Below are positions 1 through 7,884 of a DNA stretch of 64,000 nt, one piece after another. Numbering within the stretch: the first letter of the stretch is position 1; each line of letters opens with the position of its first letter. The notes under the pieces are model-generated. The model ran no database searches, was not told the DNA's origin, and saw only the letters and a program-made list of their open reading frames with translations. The stretch is from Streptomyces cylindrosporus (GTDB lineage: Bacteria; Actinomycetota; Actinomycetes; Streptomycetales; Streptomycetaceae): positions 186,001 to 250,000 of the forward strand of contig NZ_JALDAY010000011.1 in NCBI RefSeq assembly GCF_022698165.1. Reading direction: 5' to 3'. Made by a program: the position numbers and the translations under genes.

Positions 1-1552
1 GCACCGTCGTACCCCACACCCCGGCCTCGGCGATCCGTACCGACAGCTCCGGCTCCCAGCGCAGCCGCCACGTCTCCCGGAAGGTGCCCGTGCTCCCCCA
101 CGAGGCCACCGCTTCTCCCCACGCGACGCCCAGCAGCCGCAGCCGGTGCAGCAGCGTGCTGCGCCCGGCGTCGGTCTCCTTGCGCAGGTCCAGCTCCAAC
201 TCCCGCTCCAGCGCCTCCGGCCTGAGCCGCAGCCGGCGCTGGATCCGGTCCAGGTCCCGCTGCAACGGCACCGCCGGCGCCGCTTGCGGCACCTCCCCCA
301 GTACGTCCCCGACGACCAGCCGGTCGTGCACCAGGGCGAGCGGCACGTCGGAGCCCTCGCACATCACCGCGCGCACGGCGTCCGTGGTCTCGCCGAGACC
401 CGGCAAGGGGCGGCCCCGCATCACCGCGAGCGTCTCCGCCAGCCGTACCGCCTCGATGACGTGCGCCGAGGAGACGATCCGGTCCTCGTCCCGCAGCAGC
501 CCGGCCACCTTGGTCATCCACCGCTCGACGGGCCGGTCCGGCGCGCTGAAAAGGTGCCCGTACCACCCGGGCGAGTCGATCCCGGCGCCGTACCCGCTGA
601 CCCGCGCGAGCCGTCGGTTCGTCCACGGCACCCATGTCATGTCCGCCTTGACCTTGGGCAGCCCCTTCACCAGCGCCCGGTCGGCGGCGACGGTCGTCTT
701 CTCCCGCAGCGCGGGCACGTGCCAGGCCCCGCACACGACGGCCACCGCGTCCCCGAACTCCCGCTGCGCGGCCCGCACCTGAAGCCGCATGTACGCCTCC
801 CGCACGAGATCCCGCTCGTGCCCTCCCGTGCCGTACACCTCCCGCAAGGCCCCCATGGCCTCTTCCAGCACGACGAACGGCGCGAACGCGTCCCGCTCCC
901 CCGTCCCCCGATGCTCGACGACGTCCTCCCACCACCGCTCGGGATCGTCATAGCCGGCGGCATCGGCAAGCACGGCCAACGGGTCGACACGGACGTCCGC
1001 CTCGGAGGCCGGAGGTGGGGCCGGGGAAGGGGCAGAGGGTGAGAGGGGCGCGGACGCATGCCCATCGGCACCACCGGACCCGGCGTCCGGTGTCCCGTCG
1101 GTCTCCTCGCCCACCGGCTCGTCGCGCCCGTCCCTCCCCCACGCCAGCGTGTGCGTCGCGGGCAGGTCGATGAAGCGGGCCGGGACTTCGTGCCGCAGGG
1201 CCCAGCGGATCGCGACCCACTCCGGGGAGAACTCGGCGAGCGGCCAGAACGCCGAACGGCCGGGCTCGTCCACCGCGTGCGCGAGGAGGGCGACGGGCGG
1301 CCGCATGTCCTCCTCGGCGGCCAGCGGAATCAGCGAGTCGGCCTCCGGCGGCCCCTCGATCAGCACGATTCGCGGCCGGGCCGCTTCCAACGCGGCCCGC
1401 ACCGCCCGCGCCGACCCGGGCCCGTGATGCCGCACCCCGAGCAGCAGGGGCCCGCCCCCGGCCACCCGGCCCGCCCCGCCCTCGACCCCTGTCACACGGT
1501 CCCCCTCACCATCGCGACCACCAACCGCCCTCACCGAAGGCCTCCCCGCCAT
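1..1552 (-). CDS. DUF5682 family protein (partial, runs off left edge)
   Basis: About 517 N-terminal residues are visible; the C terminus lies beyond the window. An N-terminal block contains RHHGPGS (residues 41-47) and IEGPPE (65-70), spaced like the histidine and glutamate motifs of TraB/TIKI/EreA-type proteins. That resemblance is my inference, and the biochemical role is unknown. I read the family as DUF5682 from this signature and from the company of a MoxR ATPase, a SWIM protein and a DUF5691 protein. The ATG at 1552 follows a weak GGGCGGG site. In-frame GTG codons up to about 1616 are possible alternatives, and the Gly/Pro-rich first 35 residues make the start uncertain. It lies downstream of the ATPase gene on the same strand and probably shares its transcript. 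Confidence 0.7.
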   Translation of the reverse strand, partial: MAGRPSVRAVGGRDGEGDRVTGVEGGAGRVAGGGPLLLGVRHHGPGSARAVRAALEAARPRIVLIEGPPEADSLIPLAAEEDMRPPVALLAHAVDEPGRSAFWPLAEFSPEWVAIRWALRHEVPARFIDLPATHTLAWGRDGRDEPVGEETDGTPDAGSGGADGHASAPLSPSAPSPAPPPASEADVRVDPLAVLADAAGYDDPERWWEDVVEHRGTGERDAFAPFVVLEEAMGALREVYGTGGHERDLVREAYMRLQVRAAQREFGDAVAVVCGAWHVPALREKTTVAADRALVKGLPKVKADMTWVPWTNRRLARVSGYGAGIDSPGWYGHLFSAPDRPVERWMTKVAGLLRDEDRIVSSAHVIEAVRLAETLAVMRGRPLPGLGETTDAVRAVMCEGSDVPLALVHDRLVVGDVLGEVPQAAPAVPLQRDLDRIQRRLRLRPEALERELELDLRKETDAGRSTLLHRLRLLGVAWGEAVASWGSTGTFRETWRLRWEPELSVRIAEAGVWGTTV

Positions 1553-1697
1553 CCCGCCCACTCCCGCGCGCCACCCGAGCCCGGCACCACCCCACCGGCA
1601 CCCCCGTCCGCACCGCACACCGAGCCACCGGCCCCCTGACCGCCGCCCGCCCCCTTGCTCCCGCCGCTCCCCGCCGAGCGCCCCCACCCCAGGTCGT

Positions 1698-2837
1698 TCA
1701 CGCACTCACCTCGCGGCACGCCCGGTAGAAGTCCGTCCAGCCGTCGCGTTCGCGCACGACCGTTTCCAGGTACTCCTGCCAGATGACCCGGTCGGCCGCC
1801 GGATCGCGGACGACGGCGCCGAGGATGCCCGCGGCGACGTCGCCGGCCCGCAGCACGCCGTCGCCGAAGTGGGCCGCCAGCGCAAGCCCGTTGGTGACGA
1901 CGGAGATCGCCTCGGCCGTCGACAGCGTGCCGCTCGGCGACTTGAGCTTCGTACGGCCGTCCGCGGTCACCCCGTCACGCAGCTCGCGGAAGACGGTCAC
2001 CACGCGGCGGATCTCGTCCACGCCGTCCGGCACGGACGGGAGATCCAGGGAGCGGCCGATCTGGTCCACCCGGCGCGAGACGATGTCGACCTCGGCGTCG
2101 GCGCTCTCCGGCAGCGGCAGCACCACCGTGTTGAAGCGGCGGCGCAGGGCGCTGGAGAGGTCGTTGACCCCGCGGTCGCGGTCGTTGGCCGTGGCGATGA
2201 GGTTGAAGCCGCGGACCGCCTGCACCTCCTGCCCCAACTCCGGTATCGGCAGCGTCTTCTCGGACAGGATCGTGATGAGCGTGTCCTGCACGTCGGCCGG
2301 GATCCGGGTCAGCTCCTCGACCCGCGCCGTCATCCCCTCCGCCATGGCCCGCATGACGGGGCTGGGCACGAGCGCGTCGCGGCTAGGACCGTGCGCCAGC
2401 AACTGCGCGTAGTTCCAGCCGTACCGGATCGCCTCCTCCGGCGTGCCGGCGGTGCCCTGCACGAGCAGGGTCGAGTCGCCGCTGACCGCCGCGGCCAGAT
2501 GCTCGGACACCCAGGTCTTCGCGGTGCCCGGCACGCCGAGCAGCAGCAGGGCGCGGTCGGTGGCGAGGGTCGTGACGGCGACCTCGACGATGCGGCGCGG
2601 GCCCACGTACTTCGGCGTGATGACGGTCCCGTCCGGCAGCGTGCCGCCGAGCAGATACGTCGCCACCGCCCACGGCGACAGCTTCCAGCGGGCCGGGCGC
2701 GGCCGGTCGTCCTGCGCGGCCAGCGCCGCCAGTTCGCCGGCGAAGGCGTCCTCGGCGTGCGGCCGCAACGCCTCGGCCGGTTCCTCGACCACTGCTTCTG
2801 CTGCTTCGACGGTCGTCGGTTCGACGGACACAGACAT
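1698..2837 (-). CDS. MoxR-type AAA+ ATPase
   Basis: This is a 379-residue single-domain AAA+ protein of the MoxR group, whose members usually act as chaperone-like ATPases with a vWA-domain partner. Walker A is GVPGTAKT (residues 101-108), sensor 1 is ATAND (215-219), and the arginine-finger region is RRRF (232-235). The Walker B position, normally hydrophobic residues followed by DE, reads ARVEEL (171-176), so the first acid is Glu instead of Asp. The start at 2837 has GGAGGGGG upstream, whereas the longer frame to 2882 would overlap the promoter. It heads a leftward unit with the DUF5682 gene and is divergent from the SWIM gene. No vWA gene is visible; it may lie beyond the left edge. Confidence 0.85.
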   Translation of the reverse strand: MSVSVEPTTVEAAEAVVEEPAEALRPHAEDAFAGELAALAAQDDRPRPARWKLSPWAVATYLLGGTLPDGTVITPKYVGPRRIVEVAVTTLATDRALLLLGVPGTAKTWVSEHLAAAVSGDSTLLVQGTAGTPEEAIRYGWNYAQLLAHGPSRDALVPSPVMRAMAEGMTARVEELTRIPADVQDTLITILSEKTLPIPELGQEVQAVRGFNLIATANDRDRGVNDLSSALRRRFNTVVLPLPESADAEVDIVSRRVDQIGRSLDLPSVPDGVDEIRRVVTVFRELRDGVTADGRTKLKSPSGTLSTAEAISVVTNGLALAAHFGDGVLRAGDVAAGILGAVVRDPAADRVIWQEYLETVVRERDGWTDFYRACREVSA

Positions 2838-2881
2838 GGCGGAGAGCCCCCTCCAGCTCGGCCGGTTCGGATCTGTGACCA

Positions 2882-2904
2882 ACCGTGCACCACGCCACTG
2901 ACAA
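2882..2904 (-). promoter_or_regulatory. Candidate PafBC (RecA-NDp type) promoter for the MoxR ATPase gene
   Basis: Read leftward, the sequence is TTGTCAGTG, 8 bases, then CACGGT. It matches the actinobacterial SOS-independent damage motif (tTGTCRgtg-N8-TAnnnT) except that the -10 begins CA, not TA. The predicted transcript has a leader of about 40 nt carrying the GGAGG-like site used by the ATPase gene. It forms an inverted pair with the perfect copy at 2966-2988. Confidence 0.55.
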
Positions 2905-2965
2905 TCCGTTCCGACCTGCGGAAACGCCTCCGCGAGACCGATCGCCGGGCCGAGCGCCGGACCGA

Positions 2966-2988
2966 TTGTCAGTGGTGGGACCTACCGT
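2966..2988 (+). promoter_or_regulatory. PafBC (RecA-NDp type) promoter of the SWIM gene
   Basis: TTGTCAGTG (2966-2974), exactly 8 bases, then TACCGT (2983-2988) is a full match to the motif tTGTCRgtg-N8-TAnnnT, which in mycobacteria is activated by PafBC after DNA damage. The ATG at 2996 lies 7 bases after the -10, so the mRNA should be leaderless. Confidence 0.75.
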
Positions 2989-2995
2989 CGAGGAC

Positions 2996-4351
2996 ATGAC
3001 TCAGCAGGGGGCGCGCTGGAGCGCGGAACAGGTGCTGGCACTGGCGCCTGACGCCGCGTCACGCAAAGCGGGAAGCAAACTCGGCGCGGCGGGGCCGTGG
3101 TCCGAGGCGGGGAGTTCCGGCGAGGGGACGGTGTGGGGGCTGTGCAAGGGCAGCGGCAGCAAGCCGTATCAGACGGTCGTCGACATCGCGGACGCGGCGG
3201 GCCCGGCGTACAAGTGCAGTTGTCCGAGCCGCAAGTTCCCGTGCAAGCACGCGCTCGGGCTGCTGCTGCTCTGGGCCGGCGAGGACGGGGCGGTGGGGGC
3301 GGGGGCGCCGCCGGACTGGGCTGAGCAGTGGATAGAGGGGAGAAGGCAGCGCGCGCAGGAGAAGCGGTCGGCGGGCCCGTCCGGTTCCTCGTCCGCGGCC
3401 GGCGATCCGGAGGCGGCGCGGCGACGGGCGGAGCGGCGGGCCGAGCGGGTCACGGCGGGCGCGACCGAGCTGGAGCAGCGGCTGGCGGACCTGCTGCGCG
3501 GCGGACTGGCGAGCGCGGAGCAGGCGGGGTACGGGCTGTGGGAGGAGACGGCCGCCCGCATGGTCGACGCCCAGGCCCCCGGACTCGCTTCGCGGGTGCG
3601 GGAGTTGGGGTCCCTCCCGGCGTCCGGCCCCGGCTGGCCGGTGCGGCTGCTGGAGGAGTGCGCGCTGCTCCATCTCCTGGACCAGGGCTGGCTGGGCCGT
3701 GAGCGGCTGCCGGAGGGCCTTGCGGCGACGGTCCGTTCCCGCATCGGCCTGCCCGGCTCGGCGGACGGCCCGCCGCTGCGGGACCGCTGGCTGGTCCTCG
3801 CCCAGTACGACACGGCGGACGCCCGTCTGACGACCCGCCGGATCTGGCTGCACGGCGCCGACTCGAACCGCACGGCACTGCTCCTCTCGTACGGCGCCGC
3901 GGGCCGTTCCCCGGAGCTCGCGCTGCCCGTGGGCCTGACCCTCGACGCGGAGCTGTCCGCCTACCCGGGTGCCGGACAGCTGCGGGCGGCCCTCGGCGAG
4001 CAGTTCGCCCCACCGGCGCCCACGGCCCAACGCCCGCCGGGGATGACGACCACCCAGGCCGCCGCCCGTTACGGCACGGCCCTGCGCGACGACCCGTGGC
4101 TGGACTCCGTCCCGGTGACGCTCGACCGGGTCATACCGGCCCCGGACGGCACCTCCTGGCAACTGGCGGACGCCGACGAGGACACCGCACTGCCGCTCAC
4201 GCACACCGCCGCCGCCCGCCCCGGCCTCTGGCGCCTGGTCGCCCTCTCGGGCGGCGCTCCCGTCAAGGTCTTCGGCGAGTGCGGCCACCGTGGCTTCACA
4301 CCGCTGACGGCCTGGCCGGAGGACAGCGGTGAGCCGGTGCGACTGTGCTGA
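2996..4351 (+). CDS. SWIM zinc-finger domain protein
   Basis: The protein has 451 residues. A SWIM finger (CxC...CxH) lies at C74, C76, C83 and H85, in a context typical of SWIM proteins that sit next to MoxR ATPases. SWIM fingers bind zinc and usually mediate nucleic-acid or protein contacts. The following 370 residues are alpha-helical and unassigned. The start at 2996 was chosen because it is one helical turn past a perfect -10 element, giving a leaderless mRNA; the frame is open further upstream, but that would overlap the promoter. The DUF5691 gene follows after 79 bp, and the two probably form a rightward unit induced by DNA damage. Confidence 0.85.
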   Translation: MTQQGARWSAEQVLALAPDAASRKAGSKLGAAGPWSEAGSSGEGTVWGLCKGSGSKPYQTVVDIADAAGPAYKCSCPSRKFPCKHALGLLLLWAGEDGAVGAGAPPDWAEQWIEGRRQRAQEKRSAGPSGSSSAAGDPEAARRRAERRAERVTAGATELEQRLADLLRGGLASAEQAGYGLWEETAARMVDAQAPGLASRVRELGSLPASGPGWPVRLLEECALLHLLDQGWLGRERLPEGLAATVRSRIGLPGSADGPPLRDRWLVLAQYDTADARLTTRRIWLHGADSNRTALLLSYGAAGRSPELALPVGLTLDAELSAYPGAGQLRAALGEQFAPPAPTAQRPPGMTTTQAAARYGTALRDDPWLDSVPVTLDRVIPAPDGTSWQLADADEDTALPLTHTAAARPGLWRLVALSGGAPVKVFGECGHRGFTPLTAWPEDSGEPVRLC

Positions 4352-4430
4352 GCGGACCGCACACCCTGACCGCACACGCCCACCACCCGCTTCCCCTCCC
4401 TCTCCGGGACAGCCCGACGAAAGGAACCTC

Positions 4431-6047
4431 ATGAACAGGACGTCCGCACCCGTGGACGCGCCCGCGCCGGGCGTCTGGGAGGAGCTCGTCACGGCGGCGC
4501 TGCTGGGGACGGAGCGGCGTACGCCGCCGGGCGGGGCCGCAGGCCGGGAGGCGCCGGTGGCGCTGCTGGACGCGGCGGCCGTGGAGACCGTACGGCGGCG
4601 GGCCGGGCTGCGTCCCGCACGGGCGGCCGTACGACCGGAGCCGGCCCCCGAGGACGCGCGCGCCGCGCTGCCCGCGGCCGCCGCCCGCCGGCTCGCGCTG
4701 CTGCTGGCGGACCGTGGCGGTACGGCGGGCGGCCGCAGGGGTACCGCGCCGGACCTCACGGAGCTGCTGCCGCAGTGGCTCGCGGCGGCGAACGCCCGAG
4801 GGTTCGCGGCCCCCGCGCACCTGCTGCCCGCGCTGCTGGACGCGGCGCGCGGGCGTACGGATCTGCGGCCGGCGGCGCTGGCGTTCGCGGGTCTGCGTGC
4901 CGTGTGGCTCGCCCGGCTGAACCCGGACTGGCGGTTCGCCCTGCGGGCCACGCCGGGCGGGGGCGCGGCGCTGCCGCGGCTGGAGGACGAGGAGCAGACG
5001 CGGCGGCTGTGGCAGGAGGGCCTGTTCGCCGAGCGGGTCGCGCTGTTGTCGGCCCTGCGCGACCGCGACCCCGCCGCCGCGCGCGAGCTGCTCGTCACGA
5101 CCTGGCAGACGGAGCGGGCCGAGGACCGCCTGATGTTCCTCGACTCGCTGCGGACCGGACTCGGCCCGCAGGACGAGCCGTTCCTGGAACAGGCGCTGGC
5201 CGACAGGAGCCGCAACGTCCGGGCGACGGCGGCCGAGTTGCTCTCCGCGCTGCCGGATTCGGCGCTGGCCGCGCGCATGGCGGTCAGGGCCGGGGCGTGC
5301 GTGTCCGTCGACCGCACCCATGCCGTACCGACGATCACCGTGCAGGCCCCGCGCGAGTGCGACGCGAGCATGGAGCGAGACGGTGTCGTGGCCAAAGCTC
5401 CGGCGGGACGGGGTGAACGGTCGTGGTGGTTCGGCCAGTTGGTGGAGGCGACACCGCTCGCGACTTGGTCCGGGCGGCTCGGCGGACGTAGCCCGGGCGA
5501 GATCGTGGCGCTGCCGGTCGCGGACGACTGGCAGGGCGAGCTGCACGCGGCGTGGTGCCGGGCCGCCGTACGACAGCGGGACCCCGACTGGGCCCGCGCG
5601 CTGCTGGGCGCGCCCTCGGCCCCCGAGGCGGGCGGCCCGGGAGCGGTGTCGCTGGCGGAACGGGCCAAGCTGCTCGGCACGCTGGACGCCGCCGAACGGG
5701 CCGACTGGGTGGCCGGCTTCATAGCGGCGCACGGGCTGTCGGAGGCGTTTCAGCTGCTCGGGGTGTGCGCGGTGCCGTGGGCGGCACCGCTGGGGCGATC
5801 GGTGGTCGACGCGCTCGATATCGCGCGGGACGCGGGGAGTTACCCATGGAGTTTCAGCGGAGTGATGGGTCTGGCCGAACGCTGCCTCGACCCTGCCGAG
5901 GCAATCCACCTGGACGGCCTCCAGGCAGTCCCGGACGAGTCGGAGCACGCGTCACCGGGAGCGGGCGGCTACTGGGCGGAGGCGTTCCAACGCCTCGTCA
6001 CGACCTTGCGGCTGCGGGCGGCGATGGCGGAGGAACTGGAGGGCTAG
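4431..6047 (+). CDS. DUF5691 family protein
   Basis: This 538-residue protein, rich in Ala, Arg and Leu, looks like an alpha-helical repeat scaffold with HEAT-like stretches (for example the segment around residues 240-300, where repeated 'dR..n VRatAaelL' patterns occur). I assign DUF5691 from the gene neighbourhood and overall character. The start at 4431 is preceded by AAAGGAAC, so the longer frame to 4329 is not used. No catalytic motif or membrane segment is evident. It ends in a 4-bp CTAG that is also the stop of the convergent cobalamin-binding gene. Its function is unknown. Confidence 0.75.
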   Translation: MNRTSAPVDAPAPGVWEELVTAALLGTERRTPPGGAAGREAPVALLDAAAVETVRRRAGLRPARAAVRPEPAPEDARAALPAAAARRLALLLADRGGTAGGRRGTAPDLTELLPQWLAAANARGFAAPAHLLPALLDAARGRTDLRPAALAFAGLRAVWLARLNPDWRFALRATPGGGAALPRLEDEEQTRRLWQEGLFAERVALLSALRDRDPAAARELLVTTWQTERAEDRLMFLDSLRTGLGPQDEPFLEQALADRSRNVRATAAELLSALPDSALAARMAVRAGACVSVDRTHAVPTITVQAPRECDASMERDGVVAKAPAGRGERSWWFGQLVEATPLATWSGRLGGRSPGEIVALPVADDWQGELHAAWCRAAVRQRDPDWARALLGAPSAPEAGGPGAVSLAERAKLLGTLDAAERADWVAGFIAAHGLSEAFQLLGVCAVPWAAPLGRSVVDALDIARDAGSYPWSFSGVMGLAERCLDPAEAIHLDGLQAVPDESEHASPGAGGYWAEAFQRLVTTLRLRAAMAEELEG

Positions 6048-6478
6048 GACCGCACCTCTTCAGCGCCGCCCGTCGGCTGCGACACATGCCCCCGAACCCA
6101 GTCGACGATCGACTGGGTCGTCGCCCCCGGCGTGAAGATCTCCGCCACGCCCTTCTCCTTCAGCGGCGGGATGTCCGCCTCCGGGATGATCCCGCCCCCG
6201 AAGACCAGGATGTCCTCCGCGTCCCGCTCCCTGAGCAGGTCGATCACCGCGGCGAAGAGCGTGTTGTGGGCGCCGGAGAGGATGGACAGCCCGATCGCGT
6301 CGGCGTCCTCCTGGATGGCCGTGTCGACGATCTGCTCGGGCGTCTGGTGGAGCCCGGTGTAGATGACCTCCATACCCGCGTCGCGCAGCGCCCGCGCGAT
6401 GACCTTGGCCCCGCGGTCATGGCCGTCGAGCCCCGGCTTGGCCACCACGACGCGGATCGGACCGGCTGCCACACCCAT
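6044..6478 (-). CDS. icmB: Cobalamin-binding small subunit of acyl-CoA mutase (IcmB-like)
   Basis: The 144-residue protein is a complete B12-binding domain. DGHDRG (residues 18-23) supplies the axial-ligand histidine H20 (DxHxxG), LSIL (S65) is the SxL element, and GGGIIP is the dimethylbenzimidazole-pocket glycine motif. It has the usual length of the isobutyryl-CoA mutase small subunit, and the sequence closely matches the IcmB I remember from Streptomyces. IcmB pairs with a separate large subunit, IcmA, to interconvert isobutyryl-CoA and n-butyryl-CoA, but no large subunit is in this window. The inner ATG at 6478 was preferred over 6490 because IcmB proteins begin MGVAAG. It could also serve another B12-dependent mutase. 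Confidence 0.85.
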   Translation of the reverse strand: MGVAAGPIRVVVAKPGLDGHDRGAKVIARALRDAGMEVIYTGLHQTPEQIVDTAIQEDADAIGLSILSGAHNTLFAAVIDLLRERDAEDILVFGGGIIPEADIPPLKEKGVAEIFTPGATTQSIVDWVRGHVSQPTGGAEEVRS

Positions 6479-6828
6479 CACTGCCTCCATGAAGCGACTG
6501 CGTCCATCCCTACCGACAAGTACCGGCGTACCCGAACCGGCCGGGAAAGTGAACGAACGTTATCTCCAGCATCCCGCAACCGGCAGTTTCGCGCTGTCGG
6601 CCGAGGGGGAAATCACACGGTGGGACACGTTCACCGCGCGACGTTCCGGCAGGAACACGCGCAACGGGAGCCGCAACGAGGTCGCCGTACCACCGCGCCG
6701 CAGGCCGCGCGCCGTGGCGGTACGGCGTGTCGACGTCGGTACGTGCAGTCGACAGCCTGGGCCGCGACCTCCCATGAGGGCACACGGGGGACAGAGCCGT
6801 CCTCCAGCGTGCCGACAGGAGGTCGGCC
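6479..6828. other. Intergenic region without a clear gene
   Basis: These 350 bp between divergent genes must hold the promoters of icmB and the hydrolase gene. I see no convincing reading frame with good codon bias, and no strong hairpin. Around 6690-6750 the sequence is rich in CG and GTCGAC words. The last 20 bases before 6829 include GACAGGAGGTC, the hydrolase ribosome-binding site. Confidence 0.4.
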
Positions 6829-7686
6829 ATGAAGGTCACCAGGGCAGTGCACCCCTTTCTCCCGCTCGGCAGGCGCCTGCTCCCGAGCAGGCTGGCCGGA
6901 CTCTCCCTCGCCCTGCTGAAGGCGACCGCCCTGGAGCTCGCGATCCTCGCCGGACACCTCCTCCTCTATCCCTCGGGAATCACCCAGGAACGCCGCGCCC
7001 CGCTCCCGTCACCCGACGGCGCCGCCCAGTTGCCGACCGGGACGAAACCCCCGGTCGTCCTGCTGCACGGCTTCATAGACAACCGCTCGGTGTTCGTGCT
7101 GCTGCGCCGCAGCCTCGCCCAGCACGGCAGGCAGCGGATCGAGTCGCTCAACTACTCGCCGCTGACCTGCGACATCCGCACCGCGGCCGAGCTGCTCGGC
7201 CGGCACATAGAGGAGATCTGCGAGCGCACCGGCAGCAAGCAGGTCGACATCGTCGGGCACAGCCTCGGCGGGCTGATCGCGCGCTACTACGTGCAGCGGC
7301 TCGGCGGCGACCTCCGCGTCCGCACGCTGGTCACACTCGGCACCCCGCACTCCGGCACCCGCGTGGTGCCGCTGGCCGACGCACACCCGATCGTGCGCCA
7401 GATGCGCCCCGGCTCCGAGGTGCTCCAGGAGCTGACGCTGCCCGCGCCCGGCTGCCGTACCCACTTCGTCAGCTTCTGGAGCGACCTCGACCACCTGATG
7501 GACCCGCTGGAGACGGCCTGTATCGACCACCCCGACCTGCTGGCGCAGAACGTGCGGGTGAGCGGGGTCGGCCATCTCGCCCTGCCGGTGCACCCGGCGG
7601 TCGCCACCGGGATACGCCAGGCCCTCGACGCCACCCGGACAGGAGCCGAGGCCGCCGCCCACGCCGGCGGCCTGACAGTGGCCTGA
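6829..7686 (+). CDS. Alpha/beta-hydrolase, lipase/esterase-like
   Basis: The 285-residue alpha/beta-hydrolase has an oxyanion HG at residues 80-81 and a nucleophile elbow GHSLGG (143-148, catalytic Ser145). A C-terminal His (VGHLAL region, about 245) completes the likely triad. The pattern fits actinobacterial triacylglycerol-lipase/esterase proteins. A hydrophobic helix near residues 21-47 could anchor the protein in the membrane, but there is no clear cleavage site. The ATG is preceded by AGGAGGTC. It stands alone between divergent icmB and the M23 gene. The substrate is unknown. Confidence 0.8.
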   Translation: MKVTRAVHPFLPLGRRLLPSRLAGLSLALLKATALELAILAGHLLLYPSGITQERRAPLPSPDGAAQLPTGTKPPVVLLHGFIDNRSVFVLLRRSLAQHGRQRIESLNYSPLTCDIRTAAELLGRHIEEICERTGSKQVDIVGHSLGGLIARYYVQRLGGDLRVRTLVTLGTPHSGTRVVPLADAHPIVRQMRPGSEVLQELTLPAPGCRTHFVSFWSDLDHLMDPLETACIDHPDLLAQNVRVSGVGHLALPVHPAVATGIRQALDATRTGAEAAAHAGGLTVA

Positions 7687-7884
7687 TGGCCCCCTGACAG
7701 CCGCCCCACATCGAACGCTCTTCGAACACAAGGCCAAACCCACGCCCGCACTCCCCCGAAACACGGCCGAATGCCCGTTTCCTGCGCGCCCGAAACCAGT
7801 TGAAGATTGTCGCGCCCGCATACCGCCGGGTACAGTCACCGCACTGCTCTGGCAGCCCCTGTTGTCGAGGCGAAAGAGAAGTTG

